The notes under the pieces were generated by a model. The model worked only from the letters and a program-made list of their open reading frames with translations. It made no database searches and had not been told where the DNA came from. From the NCBI RefSeq assembly GCF_023065955.2, contig NW_026622808.1:47442475-47506474 (forward strand): a DNA stretch of 64,000 nt. Direction: 5' to 3'. Below are positions 1 to 9,715 of the stretch, one piece after another. The position numbers were made by a program, and so were the translations under genes. Each line of letters begins with the position of its first letter. The stretch's first letter is position 1. Source of the stretch: Ursus arctos. Lineage: Eukaryota > Chordata > Mammalia > Carnivora > Ursidae.

Positions 1-330
1 TTTTTCATAAGAGACACAGGGATGGATCTCAAAAAATGGAATCCCAGCCAAAAAACAGACATTGAAATATGGATTTGGGGGATGGACATGATTGGTAGGG
101 GGTGAAGGCGGTAAGGGTTGTAGCTCTTGGATGCAGACTAGCTCGCCTACCCAACATCTTGCCTTTAGGAGCTGCAAGGTATAGCTCACTGCTTCGCTGT
201 GTATTATCTTGCACTCTTCTCCAGCTCTCATTTGTCAAGAAACTTCACTGTGCATGGCATGGGGAGGGACAGGGCAGTGCAGGCACAAAGTAAGTTAGCT
301 GACCCCTGCCATCAAAGAGGTTACAATTTT

Positions 331-426
331 ATGATTCTGTTGACTGCTAGATCTCCAGCATCTAGAACGGTGCAGTGCCTGACCAATAAATACGGTTGGA
401 ATGAATAAACGATGAAATGAATGAAT
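331..426 (+). mobile_element. L2 LINE 3' end
   Basis: The sequence runs through a degenerate form of the L2 terminus (a CAGCATCTAGAACGGTGCAG block, then CAATAAATA) and ends in GAATGAATG-type repeats, the usual L2 tail. It is old and diverged. The 5' limit is uncertain and may extend toward 240. Confidence 0.6.
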
Positions 427-554
427 GCTTTGCTGTACAAGAACCTCATTTTCCCATAAAGACTATAAACAAGTCACAGGAAGCAGCCATAGAATCACAG
501 ACGAGTAGAAGACAAAGGCACCTTTGTGATCAATTATAGCAGCGGGTCAGGACC

Positions 555-655
555 ACCCGGGACCTGCTGGGTCAGAAACTCCAGGATGGGGGTCCAGCAG
601 TCCACATTTTAAATGGGAGATTTTCATGCACAATAAAGTTTGAGAACCACCCATC
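555..655 (+). mobile_element. MER5-like hAT MITE, 3' part
   Basis: Contains the GGTCAGAAACTCCAGGATGG core and ends in AAGTTTGAGAACCAC, the terminal inverted repeat of the MER5A/hAT-Charlie MITE family. The 5' half is missing or too diverged to see. Confidence 0.65.
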
Positions 656-667
656 TAGTCTAAATTC

Positions 668-745
668 ATTTTATGGATCCAGAGGAAGGATAAGATGGCT
701 GCAAAGTAACTCGGCTAGTTAGTAGCTGGGAGTTGAACCAGCCCG
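668..745 (-). mobile_element. MIR fragment
   Basis: On the plus strand this reads as the reverse of the MIR core (ATTTTATGGAT..AGGAAGGATAAGATGGC..GTTAGTAGCTGGGAGTTGAACC). It is diverged, so the boundaries are approximate. Confidence 0.5.
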
Positions 746-902
746 ACCAACCATGAATCGAGGGGATTCCCAGGTCATGTGACTTCCAGTGCTAATGCAG
801 AGTAAGTTCTGGGCAAATCAGGACAAGTTTGTCACTTTAATGAGAACCCTAGTTTCCAAATTCACATCTAGAACTCTTTGCCTGCCATATAGCTAATGTA
901 GG

Positions 903-1045
903 TAAGAACCAACTAGGTGCCAGGAAATTACTTGGGTGCTTTTAATATCTTCACTCACTTAATCCCCTCAACAGTCTTAGGAGGCAGGAGCTATTATTAT
1001 CTTTATTTTTAAGAACAGAACACAGAGGCACAGGAAGGATAAGTA
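903..1045 (-). mobile_element. MIR, left part, split by a Tigger-like MITE
   Basis: Reverse-strand MIR: AGGTGCCAGGAAATTACTTGG, then TCACTTAATCCCCTCAACAG and CACAGAGGCACAGGAAGGATAAG. The MIR is cut at the TA dinucleotide 1044-1045 and resumes after the inserted element at 1775. Confidence 0.75.
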
Positions 1046-1774
1046 TAGTAGTCCACCTTATCCATGGGAAATATCTTCCAGGACCCCCAGGGATGTCAGA
1101 AACCACAGAGAGGGGCACCTGGGTGGCACAGGGGTTGAGCGTCCGCCTTCGGCTCAGGGCGTGATCCCGGCATTACGGGATCGAGCCCCACGTCACGCTC
1201 CTCCGCTATGAGCCTGCTTCTTCCTCTCCCACTTCCCCTGCTTGTGTTCCCTCTCTCGCTGGCTGTCTCTATCTCTGTCAAATAAATAAATAAATAAATT
1301 CTTTAAAAAAAAAAAAAAAGAAACCACAGAGAGTACCAAACCCTCTATATACTGTTTTTTCCCCACATATACATACTTATGGTAAGGTTTAATTTATAAA
1401 TTAGGCACAGTAAGAGATTAACAACAACAACTAATAATAAAACAGAAACACTATAACAATATACCATAACAAAAGTTACATGAATGTGGTCTCTCCCTCT
1501 CTCTTCCAAAATATCTTATTGTGCTGTCCCCACCCTTTTTCGTCACGTGATGATGTGAGATGAGAAAATGCCCATGTGACGAGATGCAGTGAGGGGAATG
1601 ACATCGGTGTTGTGACGTAGCCCTGGGCTACGATGGAACTTCTGACGGTACATCAGATCATCTGCTTCCAGACCGCAGTTGACTAGGAGGGTGGGGGAAG
1701 GGGTGGTACTCAAACTGGAGGAAAACAAAACCCAAAACCGTGGATAAGGGAAGGGGGGGAAGGATGGACCACTG
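1046..1774 (+). mobile_element. Tigger-like (pogo-clade) MITE, interrupted by a SINE
   Basis: A non-autonomous DNA transposon whose left end reads TAGTAGTCCACCTTATCC. The body contains GGCACAGTAAGAGATTAACAA and a TCATCTGCTTCCAGACCGC block. The right end runs through ACCGTGGATAAGGG to CCACTG. TA lies immediately outside both ends (1044-1045 and 1775-1776), the target duplication of Tc1/mariner/pogo elements. A CAN-SINE interrupts it at 1113-1318. A second copy in the same orientation lies at 55262-55722. No transposase frame remains. Confidence 0.85.
1113..1318 (+). mobile_element. CAN-SINE (young bear-type)
   Basis: Begins GGGCACCTGGGTGGCACAGG and has the CTCCGCTATGAGCCTGC block and an (AAATA)n/poly(A) tail. 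A 15-bp target duplication, AGAAACCACAGAGAG, flanks it at 1098-1112 and 1319-1333 without a mismatch, so insertion is recent. It sits inside the Tigger-like MITE. The antisense frame 1281-1096 is a SINE artefact. Confidence 0.95.
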
Positions 1775-1830
1775 TAATGTGCTTAAGGTCACTGAGCCAG
1801 GAAATGAGACTCCAGAACCCGAGCTCGTAA
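1775..1830 (-). mobile_element. MIR, right part
   Basis: Continues the MIR of 903-1045 (GCTTAAGGTCACTGAGCCAGGAAATGAGACTCCAGAACCC corresponds to the reversed TTGCCCAAGGTCACACAG region). Joining across the inserted element restores a collinear MIR. Confidence 0.7.
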
Positions 1831-1835
1831 CCATC

Positions 1836-2345
1836 ATTCTTACATACTTTCTATTTATTGCAGTAGATTCCCAGCAACTCCCACCTTTTTTGGTAACACT
1901 TCTCACAGTTAGCAGCTGTTTCCACAATCGGTCAGCCTGTTTGGTATCCACTGTCTCTAATGGTAGAAATGGAACACGAGGGAAGGGACCACCACCCTGC
2001 CTTGCGCCGCACCCGGCATGGAGTGGGCTGAGGACAGATGTGTCAATCGAATGTCGTGGGCATCAGAGTAGCAGGCTGACCAAATGACTAATTGAGTTGG
2101 GTTTTCAAAAGAAAGGGGATCCAATATTCACCAAATACCTGCCATGTTTCGGCCACTGTCCAGGTGAGAAAGTGGGCCAAACTTGGCTTTCAGGTGGGAT
2201 TTATTTGGCCTAGTGTGTTCATTTTCAAAATTTGAAGTCGACCTACCTTTAGGAGGTGAGCGTCTGCTTACTGTCTTGATTGATAGTTTCTGCCTGCCTA
2301 CCCTGGCAGGCATCTGAGTTTTCGACTATGATCCTAGGCTTTCTC
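1836..2345. other. No gene or repeat recognised
   Basis: Mixed-composition sequence. Open frames here (for example 1740-2087 plus and 2313-2128 minus) have no recognisable domain, and the first begins inside the Tigger-like element. I see no splice-bounded exon. Confidence 0.5.
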
Positions 2346-2349
2346 GAAT

Positions 2350-2500
2350 ACTAGTTCATTTATTCTTTACAACAAACCTATGCTGTAGGCATTCCCATCT
2401 ACACCTTATAAATGAAAAAGCCTGAGTCTTGGAGGGTAATAGGTAACCTGGCCAAGCTCATCAGCTCATAAGTGGGAGAACAGGATTCAACCCAGGCTAA
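2350..2500 (-). mobile_element. MIR fragment
   Basis: Plus strand reads ATTTATTCTTTACAACAAACC, CCTTATAAATGAAAAAGCC, GGTAACCTGGCCAAGCTCATCAGCTCATAAGTGGGAGAACAGG..CAACCCAGGC in pieces, the reverse complement of MIR. Confidence 0.75.
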
Positions 2501-2505
2501 CTTCC

Positions 2506-4270
2506 CTACCTCCGCCCCTCCACCCCAGCACCCCCTTAGCCCCTGGGTTTCTCTAGGCATCACGAGAACAAGAGGGCCATCTTGTGTCAGATAAAGGGTC
2601 CGTTTTACAAGGGTGAGGCTTCCACAAAAGGAGTCCTACATTCAATATAATCAATCCAAATGAATCCCAGGGGTCTTCTAGATGTTTCTTTCCCATGACT
2701 CAGACCCCTCCCCCACCTCTTTGAGGAGAACATCGTGTTCTGGGAGCTAAGCGGGAAAAAAAGTCAACTGTATCAAGTACTTTTGGAAGGTCAAGGTGAG
2801 AACCGAAGACTGACTATTGGAGTTTACAAAAAAGACTTCATTTCTGACCTTGACAAGAGCACTTTCTGTGAAATACAGGGAACAAAAGCATGATTAGAGT
2901 GTTAAAGGGAGAACTGAAGATAAATATTGGGCACAATGAAGACAGATAGCACCTCTGTTGAGTTGAACAGAGAAATGGCTGGGAGCTGGAGATGGAAATG
3001 GAGTCAGAGAATTCGTTTCATTTTATTTTGAGATGGGAGAAAGAATATGATATTCGTAATGATGGAGATATTCTTATGCAAAATGGAAGAACCAGTAATG
3101 CACTAAGGGAAGGGGGAAATGTGGGAGCAATATTCTTGAATAGGCAAGAGGGGACTGGTCTAGTGGGCTGATGGAGAGTGTGGGCTTAGGTAGAAGCACA
3201 GAACCTTAAAGCTAGAAGGCAGAGTATATGGCGAAGAGGCAGGTGGCTATGGTGGTGGACGGTTTTGGATGTTCTCTTCTAATTGCTTCTTTTTCTGAGT
3301 GACCAAGGAGGCAGGATCATTGAGAGAGAGAATAAGGCGAAGGTGTTGGAGATTTAATGAGCCATGAGAAGGTATGAAATAATCATCTATGAGAGTGGAG
3401 TGAGGGAAATGGAATAAGATTACCAGGGGGCATAAATATGCACTGGAGGTGAGAGGGCATGAATTAAAGTGAAACCAATCAGCTGGGTTGTATGTTTCTC
3501 TTCAGTCAAATGCTTATGCTCAAGTGCAGGTATGGTCCAGTACTGGACATAACCAGGACTGAAATTTTGCCAGAAGAGCATGATGAAGCAATGAAGGGGC
3601 AAAGAGGGCTTGAAGTTATTTGCTATGGAGTAATCATAACACAAGGCCAGGGAGCAAAAAAGTGGCCAGGGACCATGAGAAGGTGGCAGGATCAACAGAA
3701 TGTCAGTCTCAGGGGAGTTGGAAGTGATTGCAGTCAGACTGGTACGGAGGCTTGATGGGGCAAGGGCTGCTCTAGTTGGCAAAGACTAGGTTGGGGTTGA
3801 CCATGGGAGTAAGTAGCTGAGAGAGTGTGCAAGAAGGAGGTCTGGCACTTAATAAATAGTTATCGACTGTAGGATGAAAGCAAAATCACTGGAGATAATC
3901 TGATTCAAGACCTGAGAGGCCAGCATTATGGAAAGATCATTTATGCGAATGGTTATGAAAAGTACCAAGAATTATGATGGGAAGATTATTGAGAGAGTGG
4001 CAGTGAGCCAGGAGCTACAAGTTTCAGGGATCAGTCGATGACTGCCTGAAGGAGGAGGTGGTGGGTGGGAAAATCTAAAATCATGCATTTCAGAGTTGCA
4101 GGAGTTTGGGGAAGGAGAAAGGAGAAGAGTCTAGAAGTGGCAATGAGGAACCAGGAAAAACCTCCTGGCTCAGTAATATAAGAGGTGCGAGAGAAGAGAA
4201 ACAACCACAGCCATCAGCCATTAACTTTCCCTGGAATTAATATAAACAGATATTTGGCTAGACAGTGTTA
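2506..4270. other. Purine-rich unassigned sequence
   Basis: A long stretch rich in GGAGAA/GAGAGA/GGAAG words on the plus strand and poor in CpG. It is not a SINE, MIR or recognisable L1 ORF2. The style resembles heavily decayed L2/L3-type LINE interior read antisense, but I cannot align it by eye. The open frames 3492-3755 (+) and 3782-3420 (-) are opposite-strand shadows of each other without recognisable domains. Confidence 0.4.
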
Positions 4271-4274
4271 ATAC

Positions 4275-4499
4275 CAGGGGTCAACAAACTTTCTCGATAA
4301 AGGGCCAGATAGCAAATATTTTCAGTTTTGTGGGCCACAGAATCATTGTTGCAACTACTCCACCCTGCCCCTGTAGCTCAAATGTAGCTGGAGATAATAC
4401 GTAAATGAACAGGTGTAACTGCATTCCGGAAAAAAATCTATTTGCAAAAACAGTCTGTAGGCCATATTAGGTCTCCAGGTAAAAATATGCTAACCTATG
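4275..4499 (+). mobile_element. hAT-Charlie-type MITE (GGGTCAACAAACTTT end)
   Basis: Begins CAGGGGTCAACAAACTTTC, continues AAAGGGCCAGATAGCAAATA and GTGGGCCACAG, and closes with a degenerate inverted repeat (ATGCTAACCTATG). This is the short form of the family that also occurs at 8520-9390 and 28409-29077. Confidence 0.8.
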
Positions 4500-4851
4500 A
4501 TAAATGCTGCTGAAAAAAAGCCCAACTAGGAGAAGTTTCTAATGAACAAATATAAGACATGTGTATCTGAGGAGCAAGGATTTAAAAGGACCTAAGTTTA
4601 GGATATTAGTCTTAGGCAGAGCAGCCATGTATAGTTGTGAAGGTTGTACACTGCACAATCTCAAGGGGCACTATTCACATAGACTTCCAAATCAGTGACT
4701 CTCTTAGAAGTGGTGCAGACCATAATCTGGATGGCTACATATGACAGTCCTAGTTGCAAGTATAGCAACTGCAAGGACTTTACTATATTGAAATAGTTGA
4801 GGGGCTAGCCCAGCTTGAGAGTACATCCTACCATTTCCAGAAAAGCAATAA

Positions 4852-5050
4852 TTACTTTTATTGAGCATTTGCTATGTATCATTCACAGTACTTGGGGATA
4901 TATAAATATTACCTCATATAAACCTCTTAGGGATGGTTTATATTTTCCCCATTCTACTTTGAGGTTCAGAAAGGCTAAGCAATTTGTCTAAAGTACCCAG
5001 CTAGTAAATATCTAAACCAAGGTTTGCCTGACTTTTCAAGTCTGTATTCT
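4852..5050 (-). mobile_element. MIR, nearly full length
   Basis: Reverse-strand MIR running from TTATTGAGCATTTGCTATG through CCCCATTCTACTTTGAGG and AAAGTACCCAGCTAGTAAAT to CCAAGGTTTGCCTGAC. Confidence 0.8.
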
Positions 5051-6430
5051 TTTTATTCCCCTCTCCTTTCTTATTGGTGGCAAGGTTCTTTAATGATGAC
5101 CTAGTAAAACATGTGTTAAGAAAATTTCTTCTGGAGACCTAATTAAAAATAATTACATACCTTAAAAGACACTAAAAATATGGCAGGCATGCCAACAGGG
5201 AAGACAGTTTTTATTTTATCAATGTCTTTATGGATTTGGATTCTGTTCAGAAAAGCTCAGACTCAAAAGGTAATTGCTGGCAGCATGCAAAATCCATCAA
5301 CCCATAATTAACATATGACAATTATTCTAATTGCCTCAAACAACATTTCTGTTTTTAATTGTAGAGCAATTTGCCAATAGCATCATTAATTGGCAATTCA
5401 TATTTTAAACACATAAAAGACAATGAGTCCTTTATTTCCTCTGAGGCAACCGAGCCCATTAATTGAATTTTTAAAATACATTTTCTTCTTTTCTCTGACC
5501 ACAGGACCCCCTTCAGATGGTTCTGATTGCAGTTTCTTCTGGCCAAAGTGTATTTTCTCTGGGTAACTTAATCTGACTTTAGCACTTTAATACATTTTCC
5601 TAACAATTCACTTAGACCAGATCCTCATTTCTCTCTTGACACCCTGAGCAAGGCTCCTGTGGACTTCAAAGGGAAAATAGTGGGTGCAGGGAAAACGAGG
5701 AATCTGGTTCCTTGGTTCAAAAACCCTCCACACACTATAAAAACTCACTGGTGTCTTCCTGTGTGTTAAGGGCCAATTAATATACGTGAGTGAAGCCTTT
5801 GTATGAAACCACCCTGGCAACTCATGAACTTGCTGGAAAGACCAGCAGCTAATGGAAAACAAAGTGTAGTGGACCCAATTCCCATACAGACCCCTCCCCC
5901 CTCTTGCTCATAGGGAAGGAGTAAGAAGAGTAAAAATTGCCTCAAAAGGCAAAAAGGCAGTCAAGACAGCCACTCACTCCTTCATTCTCGCTCCCTGTTC
6001 CTTCAACATGCATTTACAGCCTACCTCGGGCCAAAGGCTAGGTATCAAAAATTACAAAGGAATTCTTCACTCAAGCATGAATTTCCACCCCAACTGTAAG
6101 GGTCACTTTCTTCCGGAATGTTTGGGAAGGAGGTGGTCTGCCTGGACTCAGTGAGGCAGCTTGACACAGCTCCTCCGTGGTGAAGAACGTTCCCTCTGGG
6201 CTGCTGTCACCTGGAGCTCCCAGGCTTCAGCGGCTTCTCCGCATGGGCTTTAGTAGAGGTAAGCAGGAGGAGCAACACACCTTGACCTTGTCCCTTCTTT
6301 CCCGGACCAAACCCATCACCACCCCCAACACCACCATCCCCTCATTCGGCTGTACGAGGCTACGAGGATTTCACGAACACCTGCTGCTGTCTGATGCAAA
6401 CTGCGAGACGAACCGTTTAATAATGTCAAA
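5051..6430. other. Single-copy sequence; AT-rich candidate conserved element at 5270-5600
   Basis: No SINE, LINE or MITE is recognised across about 1.4 kb, which is unusual in this window. The 5330-5480 part is AT-rich, with several TAATT/ATTA homeodomain-type words and an exact 8-bp inverted repeat, TTGCCAAT (5371-5378) and ATTGGCAA (5389-5396), separated by 10 bp. Function is not demonstrable from sequence alone. Open frames at 5546-5355 and 5862-5608 (minus) look random. Confidence 0.45.
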
Positions 6431-6434
6431 CTCT

Positions 6435-6636
6435 GGGCCGCCTGGGTGGCTCAGTCGTTAAGCGTCTGCCTTTGGCTCAGGGCGTGATCCCAGGGTCCTG
6501 GGATCGAGCCCCATTTCCGGCTCCTCCGCTGGGAGCCTGCTTCTTCCTCTCCCACTCCCCCTGCTTGTGTTCCCTCTTTCGCTGGCTGTCTCTCTCTCTG
6601 TCAAGTAAATAAATAAAATCTTTAAAAAATAATAAT
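6435..6636 (+). mobile_element. CAN-SINE
   Basis: The head GGGCCGCCTGGGTGGCTCAG is followed by a CTCCGCTGGGAGCCTGC subtype block and an (AATAAA)n/(AAT)n tail. A perfect 16-bp target duplication, AATAATGTCAAACTCT, lies at 6419-6434 and 6637-6652. Confidence 0.95.
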
Positions 6637-6804
6637 AATAATGTCAAACTCTTCACCCCTGTCTGTTGCCCTTAGACCAGGGGGGAAGCGCGGAGAGTTA
6701 ACACCTCGACAGGGCTTTCTAGCCTGGCCTTGTTTTTCGGACTGCGGGGCACTCTGTTCCCAGGATTTCCTTCTCCATACATGTCCCTTTGGTCTTGCCT
6801 GGCA

Positions 6805-6963
6805 CAGTGGAGCTCAACTCTGACCGCATAGTCCCTGGACACCTTCTCCCCACAATCCCCCACCCCATAAAATTGGACCCTTTGGATACGGAGCCTGAGC
6901 TCCGTATATAATTTTTTCTCTCCCCAGGTGACTTTAATGTGTCGGTAAGGTTGAGAACCACTG
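6805..6963 (+). mobile_element. MER5-like hAT MITE, end to end
   Basis: Starts CAGTGGAGCTCAACTCTG and ends GGTTGAGAACCACTG, with CCCCAGGTGACTTTAATGTG between, so both terminal repeats are present. I could not find a convincing 8-bp target duplication. Confidence 0.75.
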
Positions 6964-7039
6964 CCCTAGGACAGATTCTGTCCCTGTACCAGACCACAGG
7001 GTGGGGTGGAAGTGGGATGCAGATCCCAGAGCTTGAATT

Positions 7040-7500
7040 ACTCAGTCTAGACCAGAGTTTGCAGATCGGAGGCCCACCCACAGGCTGGATCCAGCCAGAG
7101 GATTTGTTTTGTTTGGCCCATATGGGATTTAAAACATTTTTTTTTTAATTACTTGCCAATGTTTATTAAAGGGAATATATTGCATAAAAATCTGGATAGT
7201 TGGCTTCTTTTTAGAAAATAAAGAATTTCTGGCCATTCTCAGTCTGCATTCCTGTATGACCACAACGGGCTGGAGGAGGAGCAGCTCGCCCCTTAGGTGC
7301 CGCATGTGCTCCCCGGTTGACCACAGTCTGCGCCGCTCTCTATTGCCCCACACCAGTTCCGCCTCCCTCATTTACCTTCCTGGCCCTGCCCCCCCACCTC
7401 ACTAGCGGGGGAGGGGAGAAAGGGGAAGCCTGTCTCCCTCTGCAATGTCTCCCCCAGGAAGGGCACTACAAGGACTCCAACCGTCATCCACAGGATAAGA
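7040..7500 (+). mobile_element. Old DNA-transposon-like repeat, family unsure
   Basis: Has CAGAGTTTGCAGATCGGAGG near the left, then a central segment with AAAATCTGGATAGTTGGC and AAATAAAGAATTTCTGGCC that I recognise as an interspersed mammalian repeat, probably hAT superfamily. Limits are approximate. Confidence 0.5.
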
Positions 7501-7830
7501 ATGGAAATAAACACACGGATATTGCTGGATTCACAAAGTAAGGCCGGGAATCTTCCTATACACAACTTAACCTGCACAGGCCCCTGCCTGCAATGGGAGA
7601 GTACTTAATATGATTCACACAGAGTGGGCTTGGTGTGAGGCCCACCCCATTCCCATTTTTACCTCCACCTCCACTTCTTTGTCCAAACTCAGGCTCGGGC
7701 TTGCATAGGGGAAAAAAAATCCCGCCCCCAAACCCTCTCCCCATTCGATGATACATAGTTACTGTTTATCAATGCCTTAGGCCAGGTCACGTTGCCAGGC
7801 CAGATGGCCGCACACCTGTCTTCCCGGGGG

Positions 7831-7945
7831 AGTATTTCTCAACGTGTGGTTCACACTCCTTGTGACAGATTCCTGCGCCCCGCCCTAGACTAACTGAATC
7901 TAGATCTTGGGGGTGGGGCCCGGTAGCCACGTTTGCCAAGGGACA
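7831..7945 (+). mobile_element. MER5A-like hAT MITE
   Basis: TTTCTCAACGTGTGGTTCAC, then CTAACTGAATCTAGATCTTG and GGGTGGGGCCC follow the MER5A order. Terminal repeats are degraded. Confidence 0.65.
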
Positions 7946-7974
7946 TTTTGCTCCTTCATAATAATAATGATAGC

Positions 7975-8160
7975 AGCAGCTAATCACAGCACTTACTAGG
8001 GGCGTCGTATGGATTATCTCATTTAAACGTCATGGAAATCTTAAATTAGGTAGTAGTAGCCTCACTTTGCAAAAGAGGAAACTGTAGCCGAGACAAGTCA
8101 AGTAACTTGTTCAAGGTCACACAGCCAGTAAGTGGCAGAGCTGGGATCCTGATCATCAGT
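7975..8160 (-). mobile_element. MIR, long copy
   Basis: Reverse MIR with a clear core: AAGAGGAAACTGTAGCCGAG, AAGTAACTTGTTCAAGGTCA and CACAGCCAGTAAGTGGCAG. Confidence 0.9.
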
Positions 8161-8703
8161 TCTAGTTGGGAAACCACTGCTCTGAGCCAAAGGGAGCAGG
8201 AGGAAGGTTTATGAGTTTCCAGGTCACACTGGTCCAGGAGGATGGAGTAGAATTTTGTCCATTATGATGACAAAACTTCAGCCTTGCTTTCAGTAAGCTG
8301 AAACTCTTTGGGGTAGAGACTAGACAAAAGCATATTGCCCGTAACAGAGGTTGCATATGATTAGATGACACAGATACCCCTTGTCCCCCGGACCTGGTCT
8401 CTGAGTGTCTACCAGGCATCATCTCCACCCCTTATTCCAGCCTCCCGGCTGTCCTCCAGGTCTTCGTGCTGGGACTTAGCATGTGTGGCGTCCTCTGTGT
8501 AAACGCTCCTCTCCTAGATCAAGGGTCAGCACGCTTTCTCCTGAAGAGTCTACACAGTACGTAATTTAGGCTTTGGGGGCTGTGAGATCTGTTACAACTG
8601 CTCAGCTCTGTCACCGGACCACCACGCAGCTAGAGACAGCATGTAACCAAAAGAGCCTGGCTCTGTTGCAATAAACCTTGGTGAACCCTGAAATTTTCTT
8701 TCC

Positions 8704-8834
8704 TTTTTTTTTTTAAGTGGGCTCCACACCCAGCATGAAGCCTAATTCGGGACCTGAACTCATGACCCAGAGATCAAGACCTGAGCTGAGATCAAGAGTC
8801 GGATGCTTCACCGACTGAGCCACCCACGTGCCCC
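8704..8834 (-). mobile_element. CAN-SINE, old, antisense
   Basis: A T-run followed by AAGTGGGCTCCACACCCAGC and ending CGACTGAGCCACCCACGTGCCCC. This short older form lacks the CT-rich block. CCTGAAATTT/CCTGAATTT flanks look like the target duplication. Confidence 0.85.
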
Positions 8835-8912
8835 TGAATTTCGTATCATTTTTATGTGTCACAAATTATTTGCTACTTCGGTTTGTTCTGAGCCATTTAC
8901 AAATGTAAAACC

Positions 8913-9090
8913 CAGGGCCCCACAGTCGGTTAAGAGTTTTAGCTCAGGTCCTGATCTCATGGTGGTGAGATGGGCCCGCATGGGGCTCTGCGCTCAGTGG
9001 GAGTCTACTTGGGATTCTGTCTCCCTCTCCCTCTGCCCTTCCTGCTCCTGCTCTTTCTTACTCTAAAATAATTAAATAAACCTTTAAAAA
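8913..9090 (+). mobile_element. CAN-SINE, diverged
   Basis: Degenerate head (CAGGGCCCCACAGTCGG), recognisable TTAGCTCAGGTCCTGATCTC and CTCCCTCTCCCTCTGCCC blocks, and an AATTAAATAAACC tail. It is more decayed than its neighbour at 9103. Confidence 0.8.
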
Positions 9091-9102
9091 ACGTAAAAAT
9101 GT

Positions 9103-9298
9103 GGGGCGCCTGGGTGGCACAGCGGTTAAGCATCTGCCTTCGGCTCAGGGGGTGATCCTGGCGTTCTGGGATCGAGCCCCACATCAGGCTCCTCCGCTAT
9201 GAGCCTGCTTCTTCCTCTCCCACTCCCCCTGCTTGTGTTCCCTCTCTTGCTGGCTGTCTCTATCTCTGTCAAATAAATAAATAAATAAAATCTTAAAA
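9103..9298 (+). mobile_element. CAN-SINE (young bear-type)
   Basis: Full-length GGGGCGCCTGGGTGGCACAG head with the CTCCGCTATGAGCCTGC block and (AAAT)n tail. AAAAATGT repeats on both sides (ending 9102 and beginning 9299) mark the insertion. It inserted just downstream of an older SINE. The antisense frame 9359-9126 is SINE-derived. Confidence 0.93.
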
Positions 9299-9394
9299 AA
9301 AAAATGTAAAACCCCATCTCACCTTGCAGGCCACACCCAAAACTGGTGTCAGCTGGCATTTAGAGATGGACCATTGTTTGCCACTCTCTGCCTT

Positions 9395-9715
9395 TGGTCA
9401 ATGGGGAGCGCTTTCTTATGCCCCAGGCCCCACTCAGCCCTTGGCTTCTCAGAGAGGTGTTTCCTAATGCCTGCAGCTAACGTTCCTCCCTCCTCCTGTT
9501 CTTTTCTCTCCCATCACCTTTTAAAATTACACAGTCACACTTACTACTATTTTAAGATTTTCTTGTTCATATGTTAGTTTACACTTGTATGATGGGTCTT
9601 CCTCTCCTGAAGTTACAAGTGCCAGGGGAGCAGGGAGCTTGTCTGACTTCTTGGCTGTGTCTTCCATGTCTAAACAGTCACCTGCACTTTGTAGGGTAAG
9701 TACTTGGGTAAATGA
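9395..9715 (+). mobile_element. L2 LINE 3' region
   Basis: CTTCTCAGAGAGGTGTTTCC, then CCTCTCCTGAAGTTACAAG, AGGGAGCTTGTCTGAC and AAGTACTTGGGTAAATGA follow the order of the L2 3' end (CTCAGTGAGGCCTTCCC, ATGTAAGCTCCATGAG, CTCAATAAATATTTGTTGA). Diverged. Confidence 0.65.

Larger units (their letters stand above)
8520..9390 (+). mobile_element. hAT-Charlie element with three SINE insertions
   Basis: Begins CAAGGGTCAGCACGCTTTC. Internal pieces are found at 8520-8700, 8836-8911 (ATTTTTATGTGTCACAAATT) and 9299-9390, ending GTTTGCCACTCTCTG. Three CAN-SINEs (8704-8834 minus, 8913-9090 plus, 9103-9298 plus) interrupt it. Removing them restores a collinear long form of the family seen at 4275 and 28409. 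Confidence 0.75.

Noticed and set aside
1113..1318. SINE head considered as a functional tRNA-Lys gene
   Set aside because: The SINE heads keep A/B-box-like parts but lack tRNA folding, and all occur as full SINEs with A-tails and target duplications.
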